Program-made: the position numbers and the translations under genes
Notes under the pieces: model-generated
What the model was told of the DNA's origin: nothing
Database searches by the model: none
Seen by the model: only the letters and a program-made list of their open reading frames with translations
Source: Korarchaeum sp964519515
GTDB lineage: Archaea; Korarchaeota; Korarchaeia; Korarchaeales; Korarchaeaceae
Assembly: GCA_964519515.1 (NCBI GenBank)
Contig: CAZFIJ010000020.1
Coordinates: 1 to 41,266, forward strand
Length of the DNA: 41,266 bases
Direction of reading: 5' to 3'
In this document: in pieces, positions 1-7,464 of the stretch
How positions within the stretch are numbered: position 1 is the first letter of the stretch
Layout of the letters: every line of letters begins with the position of its first letter

Positions 1-344
1 CCTGACGTATCCCTCCCCCTCACAGTTATAGTGTAAGTCCCTGGAGGAGTTCTCTCAGAAGTTATCACCTTCATTATCGTTGTTTCAACAACTCCAGGCC
101 TAAGGGGATTATCAAGGAAGCTGACAGAACTAGATGGAGGCTCGTAGAAGACTGTGAGATATACATCTCTCGAGAAAGCTGGATCTAGCTTTATCAGACG
201 CACTGTGAAGCTAGCGGTCTCCCCAGCCCTTATCCTAGCGTAAGTCGGTGATATGCTTATATCGAAATCAACTGCGTAGAGCGGAATGAGGCTCAAGGTC
301 AGTAGGGATATCAAGAGGAAGATATGCATGCTCTTGGGCATCAT
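1..344 (-). CDS. secreted protein, N-terminal part (runs off left edge)
   Basis: The reading frame is open from an ATG at 344 to the window edge (114 codons seen). Residues 6-21 form a hydrophobic signal peptide (IFLLISLLTLSLIPLYA). The exported part begins with beta-rich text such as ISPTYARIRAGETASFTV, which recalls Ig-like/NEW3-type surface domains that stress 'gets bonus from extension'; this fold call is inference. A TATA-like CTTATAAG at 366-373 lies about 25 nt before the ATG, so the mRNA is probably leaderless. The function is unknown because most of the protein is missing. Confidence 0.7.
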   Translation of the reverse strand, partial: MMPKSMHIFLLISLLTLSLIPLYAVDFDISISPTYARIRAGETASFTVRLIKLDPAFSRDVYLTVFYEPPSSSVSFLDNPLRPGVVETTIMKVITSERTPPGTYTITVRGRDTS

Positions 345-365
345 CGGTACGCTGAGTGGGAGAGG

Positions 366-373
366 CTTATAAG
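366..373 (-). promoter_or_regulatory. TATA-like box for the left-edge secreted protein
   Basis: CTTATAAG is centred about 25 nt upstream of the ATG at 344, the distance expected between an archaeal TATA box and the start of a leaderless transcript. Confidence 0.55.
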
Positions 374-427
374 TTTGATGCATGAAGGAACTCCAGCTCG
401 CCTTAAAATATTTAGATGATAGACGAA

Positions 428-1714
428 TCATACGTAGAGGTAGTTCTCGTACTCAGCTTCACTCGGCCACTGGCTCAGCTCCATGGCCTCCCTCCTCTTC
501 ATCTCTAAGTAACTTTCCAAAATATCGCTCCCGAAAACTGGTCTTAGATAGGAATTATCGCTCTCTAATTCATCAAGAGCCTCATTTAAGCTCCTCGGTA
601 ACCTCTTTAACCCCTCATTCCTCTCATAGACGTTGAAGTCGATCGGATCCCCGGGGTCTAATTTCCTCCTGATCCCATCTATACCAGCCATGAAAGTAGC
701 TGAGAAGGCTAAGTAAGGATTGCAACTAGGATCGGGCACTCTGAACTCTATCCTCTTTGATCTAGATGATCCCCTCTTATACACTGGAATCCTTATAGCA
801 GCGCTCCTATTCCCTCTTCCCCAACTCGCGTAAACAGGGGCCTCGAATCCAGGTATGAGTCTCCTGTAGCTATTCACAGTGGGCGCTACCAGAGCCGTAA
901 GTGAGCTTATATGCTCTATAATGCCTCCTATGAAGTACCTAGCCAATTGACTCAACTCGGCATACTCATCATTTGGATCGTAGAATAAGTTCTCCTTATC
1001 ATCCCATAAGCTCATATGAAAGTGCATACCGCTCCCGTTCATCCCGGGGACGGGCTTAGGCATGAATGTCGCTATGAAACTCATTTTAGTAGCTACTTCC
1101 CTTATCTCCCTCTTAGCCCTTATCGTGGAATCAGCTGCCCTCAGTAAGCTATCTGAAGCTAATGAGACCTCGAGCTGGCCAGTTGAGACCTCATGATGGA
1201 TCACCTCGGGCTTGAGTTGTACTTCGGATAACCTCTCCATTGCCTCTATCTCGAAATCCCTCAGCGGATCGAGGGGTGGTGAGATCATGTAATTCTTCCT
1301 ACCGTTCCAACCGTTTGAGATGGGTTTCAATTCTTCATTGAGAATGAAGAATTCTATCTCAACCCCTAAGCGACCTCTATATCCTTCTGAGAGTAGGAAT
1401 TCCTCAGTTCTCCTAGCGATGAACCTCGGATCCTTAGAGGACCTTCTGCTCCCCATCCCCTCCCATATCTCGCAGAGCATCCTGCAGTCCTCCCCTACTA
1501 CTATCGATGTAGAGGGATCTGGGATTAGGAGAGCATCACTATCGCTTATGCTCGATATCTTGATGCTACTAGCATCGAAGGATCCAGTCCTGGATTCCAA
1601 GAACTTCTCAGCTGATAGCAAGCAGCTCCTCAAGTAACCGAGCATATCGACGTACTCGAGCTCGACCCTCTTGACCTTTCCCTCTGAGATCTTAGATATT
1701 ACTTCCTCTAGCAT
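428..1714 (-). CDS. glnA: glutamine synthetase, type I
   Basis: This enzyme makes glutamine from glutamate, ammonia and ATP in the cytoplasm. At 428 aa it is near the usual length of archaeal GSI. Visible family blocks are FDASSI (46-51, usually FDGSSI), the metal-binding GVEIEFF (117-123), HHEVSTGQLEV (173-183), the ATP-site block NGSGMHFHMS (226-235), NSYRRLIPGFEAP (281-293), and RVPDPSCNPYLAF near 325-337. No adenylylation tyrosine loop is evident, as is normal in Archaea. The ATG at 1714 is preceded by GGTGATCC and by a TTTATTA element near 1741. The gene stands alone, followed by a 134-nt gap to the next same-strand gene. A GS-like paralogue such as gamma-glutamyl-polyamine synthetase is possible, but the canonical blocks favour GlnA. 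Confidence 0.9.
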   Translation of the reverse strand: MLEEVISKISEGKVKRVELEYVDMLGYLRSCLLSAEKFLESRTGSFDASSIKISSISDSDALLIPDPSTSIVVGEDCRMLCEIWEGMGSRRSSKDPRFIARRTEEFLLSEGYRGRLGVEIEFFILNEELKPISNGWNGRKNYMISPPLDPLRDFEIEAMERLSEVQLKPEVIHHEVSTGQLEVSLASDSLLRAADSTIRAKREIREVATKMSFIATFMPKPVPGMNGSGMHFHMSLWDDKENLFYDPNDEYAELSQLARYFIGGIIEHISSLTALVAPTVNSYRRLIPGFEAPVYASWGRGNRSAAIRIPVYKRGSSRSKRIEFRVPDPSCNPYLAFSATFMAGIDGIRRKLDPGDPIDFNVYERNEGLKRLPRSLNEALDELESDNSYLRPVFGSDILESYLEMKRREAMELSQWPSEAEYENYLYV

Positions 1715-1848
1715 GAGACTCTAGGATCACCCACCTAATAAATCCGTTATTGCTGAAATGAATGCAAAGGATGAAATTTGAGCAGTTCCATTATTTCAGG
1801 CATCCAAATGATCAATTCAACGGAATAAAGGGGAGGATTCCAAGATTT

Positions 1849-2430
1849 TCAGAGCCATCTCTCCAGCCCACTTGAGATCAATGATCTCAGTCTCTCGAAG
1901 TCCTCCCTTATGAGGGGTTTCAGCCCCGGATTGTAGAGAGCAGCTGCTGGATGGAGAGTGGGCAGTACTTTCCTCGAAGTTCCGAATACTTCGACCTCAT
2001 ATACCTTACCTCTAACTCTCATTATCGAGACATCCCCTATCCTCCCGAGGAGGACCCCTACGCTGTGCCTCCCCAAGGGGACCAATATCTCGGGATCGAT
2101 CAGTTCGATCTGAGCTTTGAGATAGGGGAGGCACGCCTCTATTTCCTCGAGCCTAGGATCTCTATTGTTTGGGGGCCTGCATTTCACGACGTTCGTTATG
2201 AATACGTCCTGCCTCCTGAGCCCTATTGAGCTCAGCAGCTCCTCCAGTAGCTTACCTGCGGCCCCGACGAAGGGCCTCCCCATCTCATCCTCATTTCTCC
2301 CTGGAGCTTCTCCTATGAACATTATCCTCGAATTTGGATTCCCCTCCCCAGGAACTGCTCTCTTTCTATTCAAGTGGAGGGGGCATTTCTCACATCTCAA
2401 TATCTCCTCAGCTAAATCCTCGAGCCTCAA
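1849..2430 (-). CDS. udg: type-4 uracil-DNA glycosylase (Fe-S)
   Basis: It removes uracil from DNA after cytosine deamination, the first step of base excision repair, and is typical of thermophiles. The 193-aa protein has the family 4 iron-sulfur cysteines C13, C16, C84 and C100, the uracil-pocket motif GEAPG (40-44) and the C-terminal LHPAA motif. The start is a TTG whose first bases overlap the nadE stop (TTGA), so it is translationally coupled to the NAD synthetase gene upstream. The start codon is the least certain part; the family and function are clear. Confidence 0.92.
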   Translation of the reverse strand: MRLEDLAEEILRCEKCPLHLNRKRAVPGEGNPNSRIMFIGEAPGRNEDEMGRPFVGAAGKLLEELLSSIGLRRQDVFITNVVKCRPPNNRDPRLEEIEACLPYLKAQIELIDPEILVPLGRHSVGVLLGRIGDVSIMRVRGKVYEVEVFGTSRKVLPTLHPAAALYNPGLKPLIREDFERLRSLISSGLERWL

Positions 2431-3215
2431 ATTCTTACCCTAGCTATCGGAGGCATTGCCCTCTTATGAGCGCTCTTAGAATGCATCTCCATTATCTTGT
2501 CTACATCAGATCCGAACTCCTCCCTGAGAGAATCTATATCCATCCTAAGGTCAAATAAGCCATGAAGAATCAGATCTATTCTTTCATATGGTATTCCTAT
2601 TTCTTCTTCAGCCATCTGGCCCTCCCAAAGCCTTGGGCTGCTTGGTTTCTTCACTATATGCTCTGGTAAACCTAACCACTCAGCCATCCACCTGACTTGC
2701 GTCTTATATAGATCCCCTATAGGCAGGAGATCCGCGCCCCCATCCCCATATTTGGTGAAGTATCCTATGAGTAACTCACTCCTATCACTGCTCCCAGCGA
2801 CTAGCAAGTTCCTCGAATTGGCCACGTAGTACAGGAGGGACATCCTCACTCTAGCCCTCAAGTTCCCGAGGGCTAGCTTATGATCATATATGTAAAATTC
2901 GGATCTTTTATAAGAATCTATGATATCATCTATATCCTTTTTCCAGTACTTTATTTTAAAAGATTCCGCTAAATCTATTGCATCCCTAATATCTTCTTCC
3001 GGAGTCACCCTAGTATCTGGGAGTATCAGCCCGAATACCCTCTCGCTCCCCAAAGCATCGACGCATAGCTTAGTCAGTACTGCTGAATCCACACCCCCGC
3101 TTATCCCTAAGACAATACCTCCCGTCCTTGACCCCGCTACCATGCCCTTGATGAATCCCGATATTATCTCCTTAACTTTCCCCATGTCCAGCTTGAGGGA
3201 CTCTAGGGTGAGCAT
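2427..3215 (-). CDS. nadE: NAD synthetase (ammonia-dependent)
   Basis: It amidates nicotinic acid adenine dinucleotide to NAD with ATP, the last step of NAD biosynthesis. The 262-aa protein has the N-type ATP pyrophosphatase loop SGGVDS (39-44) and the NadE blocks GSSDRSELLIGYFTKYGDG and LLPIGDLYKTQVR. There is no nitrilase domain, so ammonia is used directly or supplied by another protein. The ATG at 3215 lies about 25 nt after an A/T element (3237-3244), so the transcript is probably leaderless. It heads a two-gene unit with the uracil-DNA glycosylase. Confidence 0.95.
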   Translation of the reverse strand: MLTLESLKLDMGKVKEIISGFIKGMVAGSRTGGIVLGISGGVDSAVLTKLCVDALGSERVFGLILPDTRVTPEEDIRDAIDLAESFKIKYWKKDIDDIIDSYKRSEFYIYDHKLALGNLRARVRMSLLYYVANSRNLLVAGSSDRSELLIGYFTKYGDGGADLLPIGDLYKTQVRWMAEWLGLPEHIVKKPSSPRLWEGQMAEEEIGIPYERIDLILHGLFDLRMDIDSLREEFGSDVDKIMEMHSKSAHKRAMPPIARVRI

Positions 3216-3236
3216 AGTACTTAGCTATATCCCTTC

Positions 3237-3244
3237 TTTTTAAA
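3237..3244 (-). promoter_or_regulatory. TATA-like box of nadE
   Basis: A TTTTAAAA-type element sits about 26 nt upstream of the nadE ATG at 3215, consistent with leaderless transcription. Confidence 0.5.
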
Positions 3245-3267
3245 ATGGGTAGATGAAGGAAGTGCTA

Positions 3268-3276
3268 CGTTTTAAG
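3268..3276 (+). promoter_or_regulatory. TATA-like box before the small ORF at 3297
   Basis: GTTTTAAGA is centred about 25 nt upstream of ATG 3297, which would make the ATG the first nucleotides of the transcript. It probably drives the small ORF and the two membrane-associated genes behind it. Confidence 0.45.
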
Positions 3277-3296
3277 AGGTCTAAGGTAAGGGAATT

Positions 3297-3428
3297 ATGG
3301 AGAAGTTCCATTCGGGATATCGAACCCTGGGAGTTGTCATCTTTAGCTCGCTTCCCGAATCTCACAACTTAGGCCCTGAGGAGGAACTTTTTTACGCTCT
3401 CATGCACTACGATGCTGGTGCGTACTGA
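3297..3428 (+). CDS. possible 43-aa leader ORF
   Basis: A 43-codon frame starts at an ATG placed about 25 nt after a TATA-like box and stops in the TGATG that begins the next gene, so it fits both leaderless initiation and translational coupling. The product has no motif I recognise; it carries the acidic stretch GPEEELF and no membrane segment. An overlapping frame from ATG 3253 (39 codons) is the competing reading, and non-coding leader RNA is the third option. The call rests on promoter geometry only. Confidence 0.35.
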   Translation: MEKFHSGYRTLGVVIFSSLPESHNLGPEEELFYALMHYDAGAY

Positions 3429-4015
3429 TGAACTGGCTGGGGGTTACCTCCCTTATCCTGCTCCTCTTGACGCTCACATCGACTTGGTGGTGGATGGATT
3501 GCTACCTGCCTAACGTCGGTGGTTATTTCAAGTACGATGGTAATCCTATAACCTTCGTATGGTCCTCAGGAAACAGGTCCTCTCTCTCATTATCCCTAGA
3601 TATATTTAAGTGGTTATCTGAGGAAGGAAGGATTCCTCCAGGTGCATCTTATAGGATAGGCATCTCTAAATTCTTCTTAACGTTATGCACGCTCTTTATC
3701 TCACTATCTCTCCTCTCCACAATTTATGCGATATTCAGTAAGTCCTCAAGAGCTTATTTCATAGCTGCAGCATTTGCTTTCCTCTCTTTCCTATTCTACG
3801 AGTTCTCCTTTCTCGCTTTAGAGGCCCCTAGGTCGGCTTTCCTCACATTCCAATCGGATGTAGGGCAGAATTACGTGAAATGGGGGGAGGGGATAGGGAA
3901 GTATCTAGCCCTCCTCCTGACGATCCTACTCGTAGCTTCCGGCTTCTTCAACAGCTACCTCTACGAGAGGCCGGTCCCCAGGAGGAGACCGAGGAGGGGC
4001 AGGGGATATTGGTGA
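3428..4015 (+). CDS. membrane protein with four predicted TM helices
   Basis: I do not recognise the family. The 195-aa protein has hydrophobic segments at about 4-20, 84-107, 111-133 and 158-177, an extracytoplasmic-looking loop between the first two, and a very basic tail (RRRPRRGRG) at the C-terminus, which should lie on the cytoplasmic side. The ATG overlaps the TGA of the small upstream ORF. Its own stop overlaps the GTG of the next gene by four bases, so the two products probably act together. This could be the membrane half of a split DUF4129-like protein (inference). Confidence 0.75.
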   Translation: MNWLGVTSLILLLLTLTSTWWWMDCYLPNVGGYFKYDGNPITFVWSSGNRSSLSLSLDIFKWLSEEGRIPPGASYRIGISKFFLTLCTLFISLSLLSTIYAIFSKSSRAYFIAAAFAFLSFLFYEFSFLALEAPRSAFLTFQSDVGQNYVKWGEGIGKYLALLLTILLVASGFFNSYLYERPVPRRRPRRGRGYW

Positions 4016-4314
4016 TAAGTTCCTTGAGGAGGGAATTCGAGGAAGCTAAAAAGCTAGCGGCTTACGATGAGGAGAGGGCATTGAGTATCATCAGGGAAAT
4101 ATCGATAAGCGTGATGAAGCTCATAGCACCTGAATGGGATGGGTCGAGAAGCTTAGCTGAGTACTCAGCGACTAGAGGATATCCAGATTTCTTCTTGGAG
4201 ATGGCTGATAGAATAGAGGACTCATTCAAGTTCTGCTTAGAGGGATCGCAACTCAGTTCTATTATAGTTTCTGCAGCCTTCTTACTCAAGGTAGCTGAGA
4301 GATTTCAGGGATAG
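4012..4314 (+). CDS. small helical protein, possibly DUF4129-like
   Basis: The frame remains open upstream, but the start is best placed at GTG 4012, which overlaps the preceding TGA as GTGA and follows purine-rich GAGGAGGGGCAGGGG. This gives 100 aa. The product is alpha-helical: two amphipathic helices at about 3-37 (EFEEAKKLAAYDEERALSII), then a block around SRSLAEYSATRGYP and two further helices. The layout resembles the soluble C-terminal domain of DUF4129 proteins, whose genes often sit with RDD and SpoIIM genes; an RDD-SpoIIM gene lies about 1.2 kb away. That link is inference, not a proven homology. Confidence 0.65.
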   Translation: MISSLRREFEEAKKLAAYDEERALSIIREISISVMKLIAPEWDGSRSLAEYSATRGYPDFFLEMADRIEDSFKFCLEGSQLSSIIVSAAFLLKVAERFQG

Positions 4315-4332
4315 CGGAGAATGGGAGATCTC

Positions 4333-5094
4333 TTAAATGAACCTTATCCTCTCGGAGCCCATTATATCAGCGTATACCTCCACAAACCTCTCGAATTTCG
4401 TCCCCCTTATCTTCCTCAAGAGTATCTCCTCTATCTGGAAGGTCCCGCTGGGGTCCTTCATGCCCACAGTTATCCTCAGGGGCTTCTCCTCACCCCTCCC
4501 TATACCGACCCTCTCGACAGCTAAAGCTGAGAACTTATGGATATCATGACGGCCCAGTTGGAAGGGTAGCCTAGCTCTCTCCTTCTCCATATCACATCCA
4601 TCAGCTGTCGCCACTATACCAGCTTCTACGCTTGTAGGCTCGAACCTCCCCATGTGACACATTATCGCTTCGTATATCATGCTGCCTATTTTAACAGCCT
4701 TCGAACTATCATCATAAAAATCAGAGAGTATCTCGTCTACGAAGGGTTTAGCGAGGATAACGCTGAGTACTTCATGCTCCTCTCTCATAACAGAGTTCCC
4801 TATGTCGTGGAGGAAGCTAGCGGTCATGACTATGAGTTTAGAATCCTCGAGGTCACGCCAATCTTCGTTAACTACTTCACTCGATAATATATCTAGGATC
4901 TTCAGGGAGTTCCTAGTAGTTATCATAGCGTGCATCATACCGTGATCGTTATACTTGAGCCTGTGAACTAGGACTATATTCGACATCTCCAGGAGACCAC
5001 TTATCCTAGGATCTCCCTTGAGATATTCAAATATCCTGATGAGTTTCTCCGATTTCAAGAACTCTCGTATCTCCTCTTCTAACTCAGAAATCAT
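4333..5094 (-). CDS. HD-domain metal-dependent phosphohydrolase
   Basis: This is a predicted soluble HD-superfamily hydrolase related to archaeal COG1418-type proteins, with unknown substrate (phosphate monoester or nucleotide). Metal ligands are visible in order: the early His of NDHGMMHA (near 50), the HD pair in ASFLHDIGNS (near 90-100), and the later EAIMCHMG histidine. The frame extends upstream, but ATG 5094 overlaps the preceding stop as ATGA and is the sensible start, giving 253 aa. It forms a coupled pair with the thioredoxin-fold gene and runs convergently into the membrane-protein operon, 18 nt away. Confidence 0.85.
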   Translation of the reverse strand: MISELEEEIREFLKSEKLIRIFEYLKGDPRISGLLEMSNIVLVHRLKYNDHGMMHAMITTRNSLKILDILSSEVVNEDWRDLEDSKLIVMTASFLHDIGNSVMREEHEVLSVILAKPFVDEILSDFYDDSSKAVKIGSMIYEAIMCHMGRFEPTSVEAGIVATADGCDMEKERARLPFQLGRHDIHKFSALAVERVGIGRGEEKPLRITVGMKDPSGTFQIEEILLRKIRGTKFERFVEVYADIMGSERIRFI

Positions 5095-5417
5095 TTTTGG
5101 ACTCCCAATCTCTTCAGGGCTTCTAATATCATCTCCTTCGGGGGGAAGCTGTAGACACCACCTTTCCACTTATACAGCCTAGTGCACGCAGCTCTGTAAA
5201 ATCCTTTATCCTCAAAGTTAGGATCTACATCTACGCCGTTTATCCTCACAGTCGGTACTCCGAGGACTTTGTGCTCCACTGCCTCATCATCACTCGCTAA
5301 AACTATCTCCTCTATCTCATAAGATATACCTGCCTCAGATAACGTCTCCTTCAACTCCCTCAGGAACTCGTCAGCCGGGCACTCAGGAGTATAGTAGACG
5401 GATACCTTTGCGCTCAT
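5091..5417 (-). CDS. thioredoxin-fold protein with a CPAD active-site variant
   Basis: The 108-aa product starts at ATG 5417 with a beta strand (SVYYTPECPAD), where a thioredoxin would have CxxC; here the second cysteine is Asp. Later come the cis-Pro block LGVPTVRINGVDVDP, a third region with a lone Cys (AACTRLYKW) and a final helix (PPKEMILEALK). The last blocks resemble the MerB-like/alkylmercury-lyase-associated thioredoxin-fold family. Possible roles are metal or thiol binding rather than disulfide exchange (inference). It is coupled to the HD hydrolase gene by an ATGA overlap and shares an AT-rich promoter element with the divergent RDD gene. Confidence 0.75.
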   Translation of the reverse strand: MSAKVSVYYTPECPADEFLRELKETLSEAGISYEIEEIVLASDDEAVEHKVLGVPTVRINGVDVDPNFEDKGFYRAACTRLYKWKGGVYSFPPKEMILEALKRLGVQK

Positions 5418-5438
5418 ATGATTAATGGACCGATACTC

Positions 5439-5447
5439 TTTTTTATC
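5439..5447. promoter_or_regulatory. shared TATA-like element of a divergent pair
   Basis: TTTTTTATC lies between start codons at 5417 (minus) and 5474 (plus), about 27 and 30 nt from each. Read on either strand it gives an acceptable TATA-like box at the usual distance. Confidence 0.5.
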
Positions 5448-5473
5448 TTTCCGGTAAGGAGTGTTGAAGCGAC

Positions 5474-6895
5474 ATGACGCCCTCCCATATGCATGAGGAT
5501 CCCCTCGCTTTCCTGAGACCATCTGAGAATGCTGAGAGGTTTTTAGCCCATTTAATAGACTTAATTGTGATAACCATAATTCAAATGCCATTAATCATCC
5601 TTTTACTCATACAACAGAGTCTGATGAACATTATATTGACCTCATCAACCGCGACTTTAACTTTGATTTTATACTTCACGCTGTTAGAGGGTATTTTCTC
5701 CACGACCGTAGGAAAGAGAGCCCTCGATCTCAAAGTAATATCCTTGAATAGGATGTGTAACCTCTCTCTGAGAGAGTCTTTCCTCAGGAATGCTTTCAGA
5801 TTAGCGGACATCTTAGTTCTCTACTTACCATTGTTCCTGATGAGAGGGGGGAGGAGGATCGGAGATCTACTAGCTAATACAGCTGTTGTCTCAAAGAAAT
5901 TCGTCAGGATCGAGCTTCCTCCCCCAGGATCTAGGCTAGGGAAAGAGATAGGGGAAAGCATAGTTAAGGCTGTGGCTCTTGAGCTTGAGAGCCTGGAGAT
6001 TAAGCCCCAAGGGATCTCTAGAGCTGAAATAAGGGAGTATGTAACTGGGATCTTAGGGGAGAAGGAGCTAGCAGATAGCGTAGCGTACTTCATATCGAAT
6101 CCCTCACTGCAGCTCGCGACAGCAGGGGCTGATGGCATCGCTAGGATATATGAAGCAGCATCCGAGTTCTGCTCAGGGGAATGTAGCGAGATCCTGAGGA
6201 ACAGAGCTAGGATAATAAGAGCCTTTTACAAAAAAGCTGAGGGAGAGGGTAAAATTAGATTCTCCTGGGGAAGTGGCTTCATGAGATCGTCCTCTTACTT
6301 CCTGCTATCTGTCGCTCTCTTCTTACTCTCATCGATCCTAGCTTACTATCTGAGACCGGAGTGGATGGAGAGCTTAATCAAGGAGATCTTCGGGAGGGAT
6401 GTGATACCGAGTGAGGAGAGCCCTCTGACACTATCGATCTTGATATTCCTGAATAATCTCAGGGTCGTCCTGGCTACGCTCGGCTTAGCTCCCTTGATCT
6501 TCATGCCATTCGTCACCTTAATGGTAAACGGTTTCTTAGTTGGGTTCGTCCTATCGATCTCGAGCGATCCCTTTAAGGCCCTCCTCCTCATACTCCCGCA
6601 TGGAGTGCCGGAGCTCTTCTCTATCTTCGTCTCTACTGCTGTAGGCATCAGGATCTCCAGGTATATGTTAGATAGTAAGAAGTGGCCTCGAGCTAGGGAA
6701 GCTGCTATGGAGTCCGTTGACCTCGTAATCCTCTCCTATATCCTCCTCCTCTACGCTGCATTCATTGAGGGCTTCATAACTAGATGGATCTCGAGCTACC
6801 CTACTCTCGATATAGCCTTCTCAATAGCTGAAGCTATAATCATATACTTGATCATCAGATCCTCTCCAAGTTCCTCACGAGATCCGATTTCGTGA
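5474..6895 (+). CDS. RDD-SpoIIM fusion membrane protein
   Basis: The 473-aa protein joins two membrane families. Residues 18-145 are an RDD domain (ERFLAHLIDLIV, GKRALDLKV, RIGDLLANT), with three hydrophobic segments. After a soluble linker (150-260) with helical text and two cysteines (CSGEC), residues 270-470 form a SpoIIM/DUF95 domain (FLNNLRVVLATLGL, LPHGVPELFSIFVSTAVGIR, AAFIEGFITRW). In bacteria and some archaea these domains are separate proteins encoded next to MoxR, DUF58 and DUF4129 genes; their shared role is unclear, perhaps membrane-envelope stress or transport. The last 41 nt overlap the convergent regulator gene. Confidence 0.85.
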   Translation: MTPSHMHEDPLAFLRPSENAERFLAHLIDLIVITIIQMPLIILLLIQQSLMNIILTSSTATLTLILYFTLLEGIFSTTVGKRALDLKVISLNRMCNLSLRESFLRNAFRLADILVLYLPLFLMRGGRRIGDLLANTAVVSKKFVRIELPPPGSRLGKEIGESIVKAVALELESLEIKPQGISRAEIREYVTGILGEKELADSVAYFISNPSLQLATAGADGIARIYEAASEFCSGECSEILRNRARIIRAFYKKAEGEGKIRFSWGSGFMRSSSYFLLSVALFLLSSILAYYLRPEWMESLIKEIFGRDVIPSEESPLTLSILIFLNNLRVVLATLGLAPLIFMPFVTLMVNGFLVGFVLSISSDPFKALLLILPHGVPELFSIFVSTAVGIRISRYMLDSKKWPRAREAAMESVDLVILSYILLLYAAFIEGFITRWISSYPTLDIAFSIAEAIIIYLIIRSSPSSSRDPIS

Positions 6896-7406
6896 TTATC
6901 CCCACTATACCTCCGTTCTCTTGTATCAAGACCGCTTGATAATAGAGGAGCGCCTCCTTTATCAATGCGACAGACGTATCTGAGGGGAATATCGGGAATG
7001 GGCTCCCCATGACTTCCTCTACTGGTGTCTCCATCGATATCGAGCCCATCTTATTTATTATCGTTTCCTCTGTCAACGAACCTACGACCTTCCCATTCGA
7101 GATCACTGGAAGTTGAGATATACCGTGCTCCTCCATGAGGGATATCGCCTTTCTCAAGTTATCCTTGGGGGAGACACTTACGACAGGGGAGCTCATTATC
7201 TCCTTAGCTCTAGAGAAACCTTTCTTCTCTCTCACGAGCTCGAGAGCTCTGATTATCCTCAAAGCCACATCATAATTCGGGACCAGTTGACCATTCTCTA
7301 CCTTCGAAATGAGAGACTGGCTCACTCCAGCCATTTTTGCTAACTCCCTTTGACTTATCCCGAGCAACTTCCTCTCCTTCCCGAGTGAGCCCAGGTCCCT
7401 GAGCAT
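6855..7406 (-). CDS. XRE-type HTH regulator with two CBS domains
   Basis: This is a predicted DNA-binding regulator (COG3620-like). Residues 10-58 form a Cro/CI helix-turn-helix (ISQRELAKMAGVSQSLISKVENG). Residues 68-120 and 128-181 are two CBS repeats (IMSSPVVSVSP, VMGSPFPIFPSD), which bind adenosine nucleotides or S-adenosylmethionine in related proteins. It is 183 aa long, complete, and begins at ATG 7406. The gene is divergent from a PLP sulfur-amino-acid-type enzyme gene with overlapping promoters, so it may control that gene in response to a nucleotide or SAM level (inference). Its 3' end overlaps the RDD-SpoIIM gene. Confidence 0.9.
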   Translation of the reverse strand: MLRDLGSLGKERKLLGISQRELAKMAGVSQSLISKVENGQLVPNYDVALRIIRALELVREKKGFSRAKEIMSSPVVSVSPKDNLRKAISLMEEHGISQLPVISNGKVVGSLTEETIINKMGSISMETPVEEVMGSPFPIFPSDTSVALIKEALLYYQAVLIQENGGIVGIITKSDLVRNLERI

Positions 7407-7428
7407 ATTCCTATTGGAATCATTTATT

Positions 7429-7442
7429 ATTTAAACTTTTAA
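7429..7442. promoter_or_regulatory. overlapping divergent TATA-like elements
   Basis: The stretch reads TTTAAACTTTTAAG with adjoining ATTAT. TTAAATAAT on the minus strand is about 24 nt before ATG 7406; TTTTAA on the plus strand is 25 nt before ATG 7465. A regulator bound here would control both genes. Confidence 0.5.
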
Positions 7443-7464
7443 GTCAGTGATCCTCGCTCTTACT

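Noticed and set aside
382..636. Plus-strand ORF of 84 codons
   Set aside because: It lies antisense to glnA, has no start signal at the right spacing and low-complexity Ser-rich product; a shadow of the real gene.
3253..3372. Alternative small ORF of 39 codons from ATG 3253
   Set aside because: It overlaps the 3297 frame, has no promoter at leaderless distance and does not connect to the next gene.
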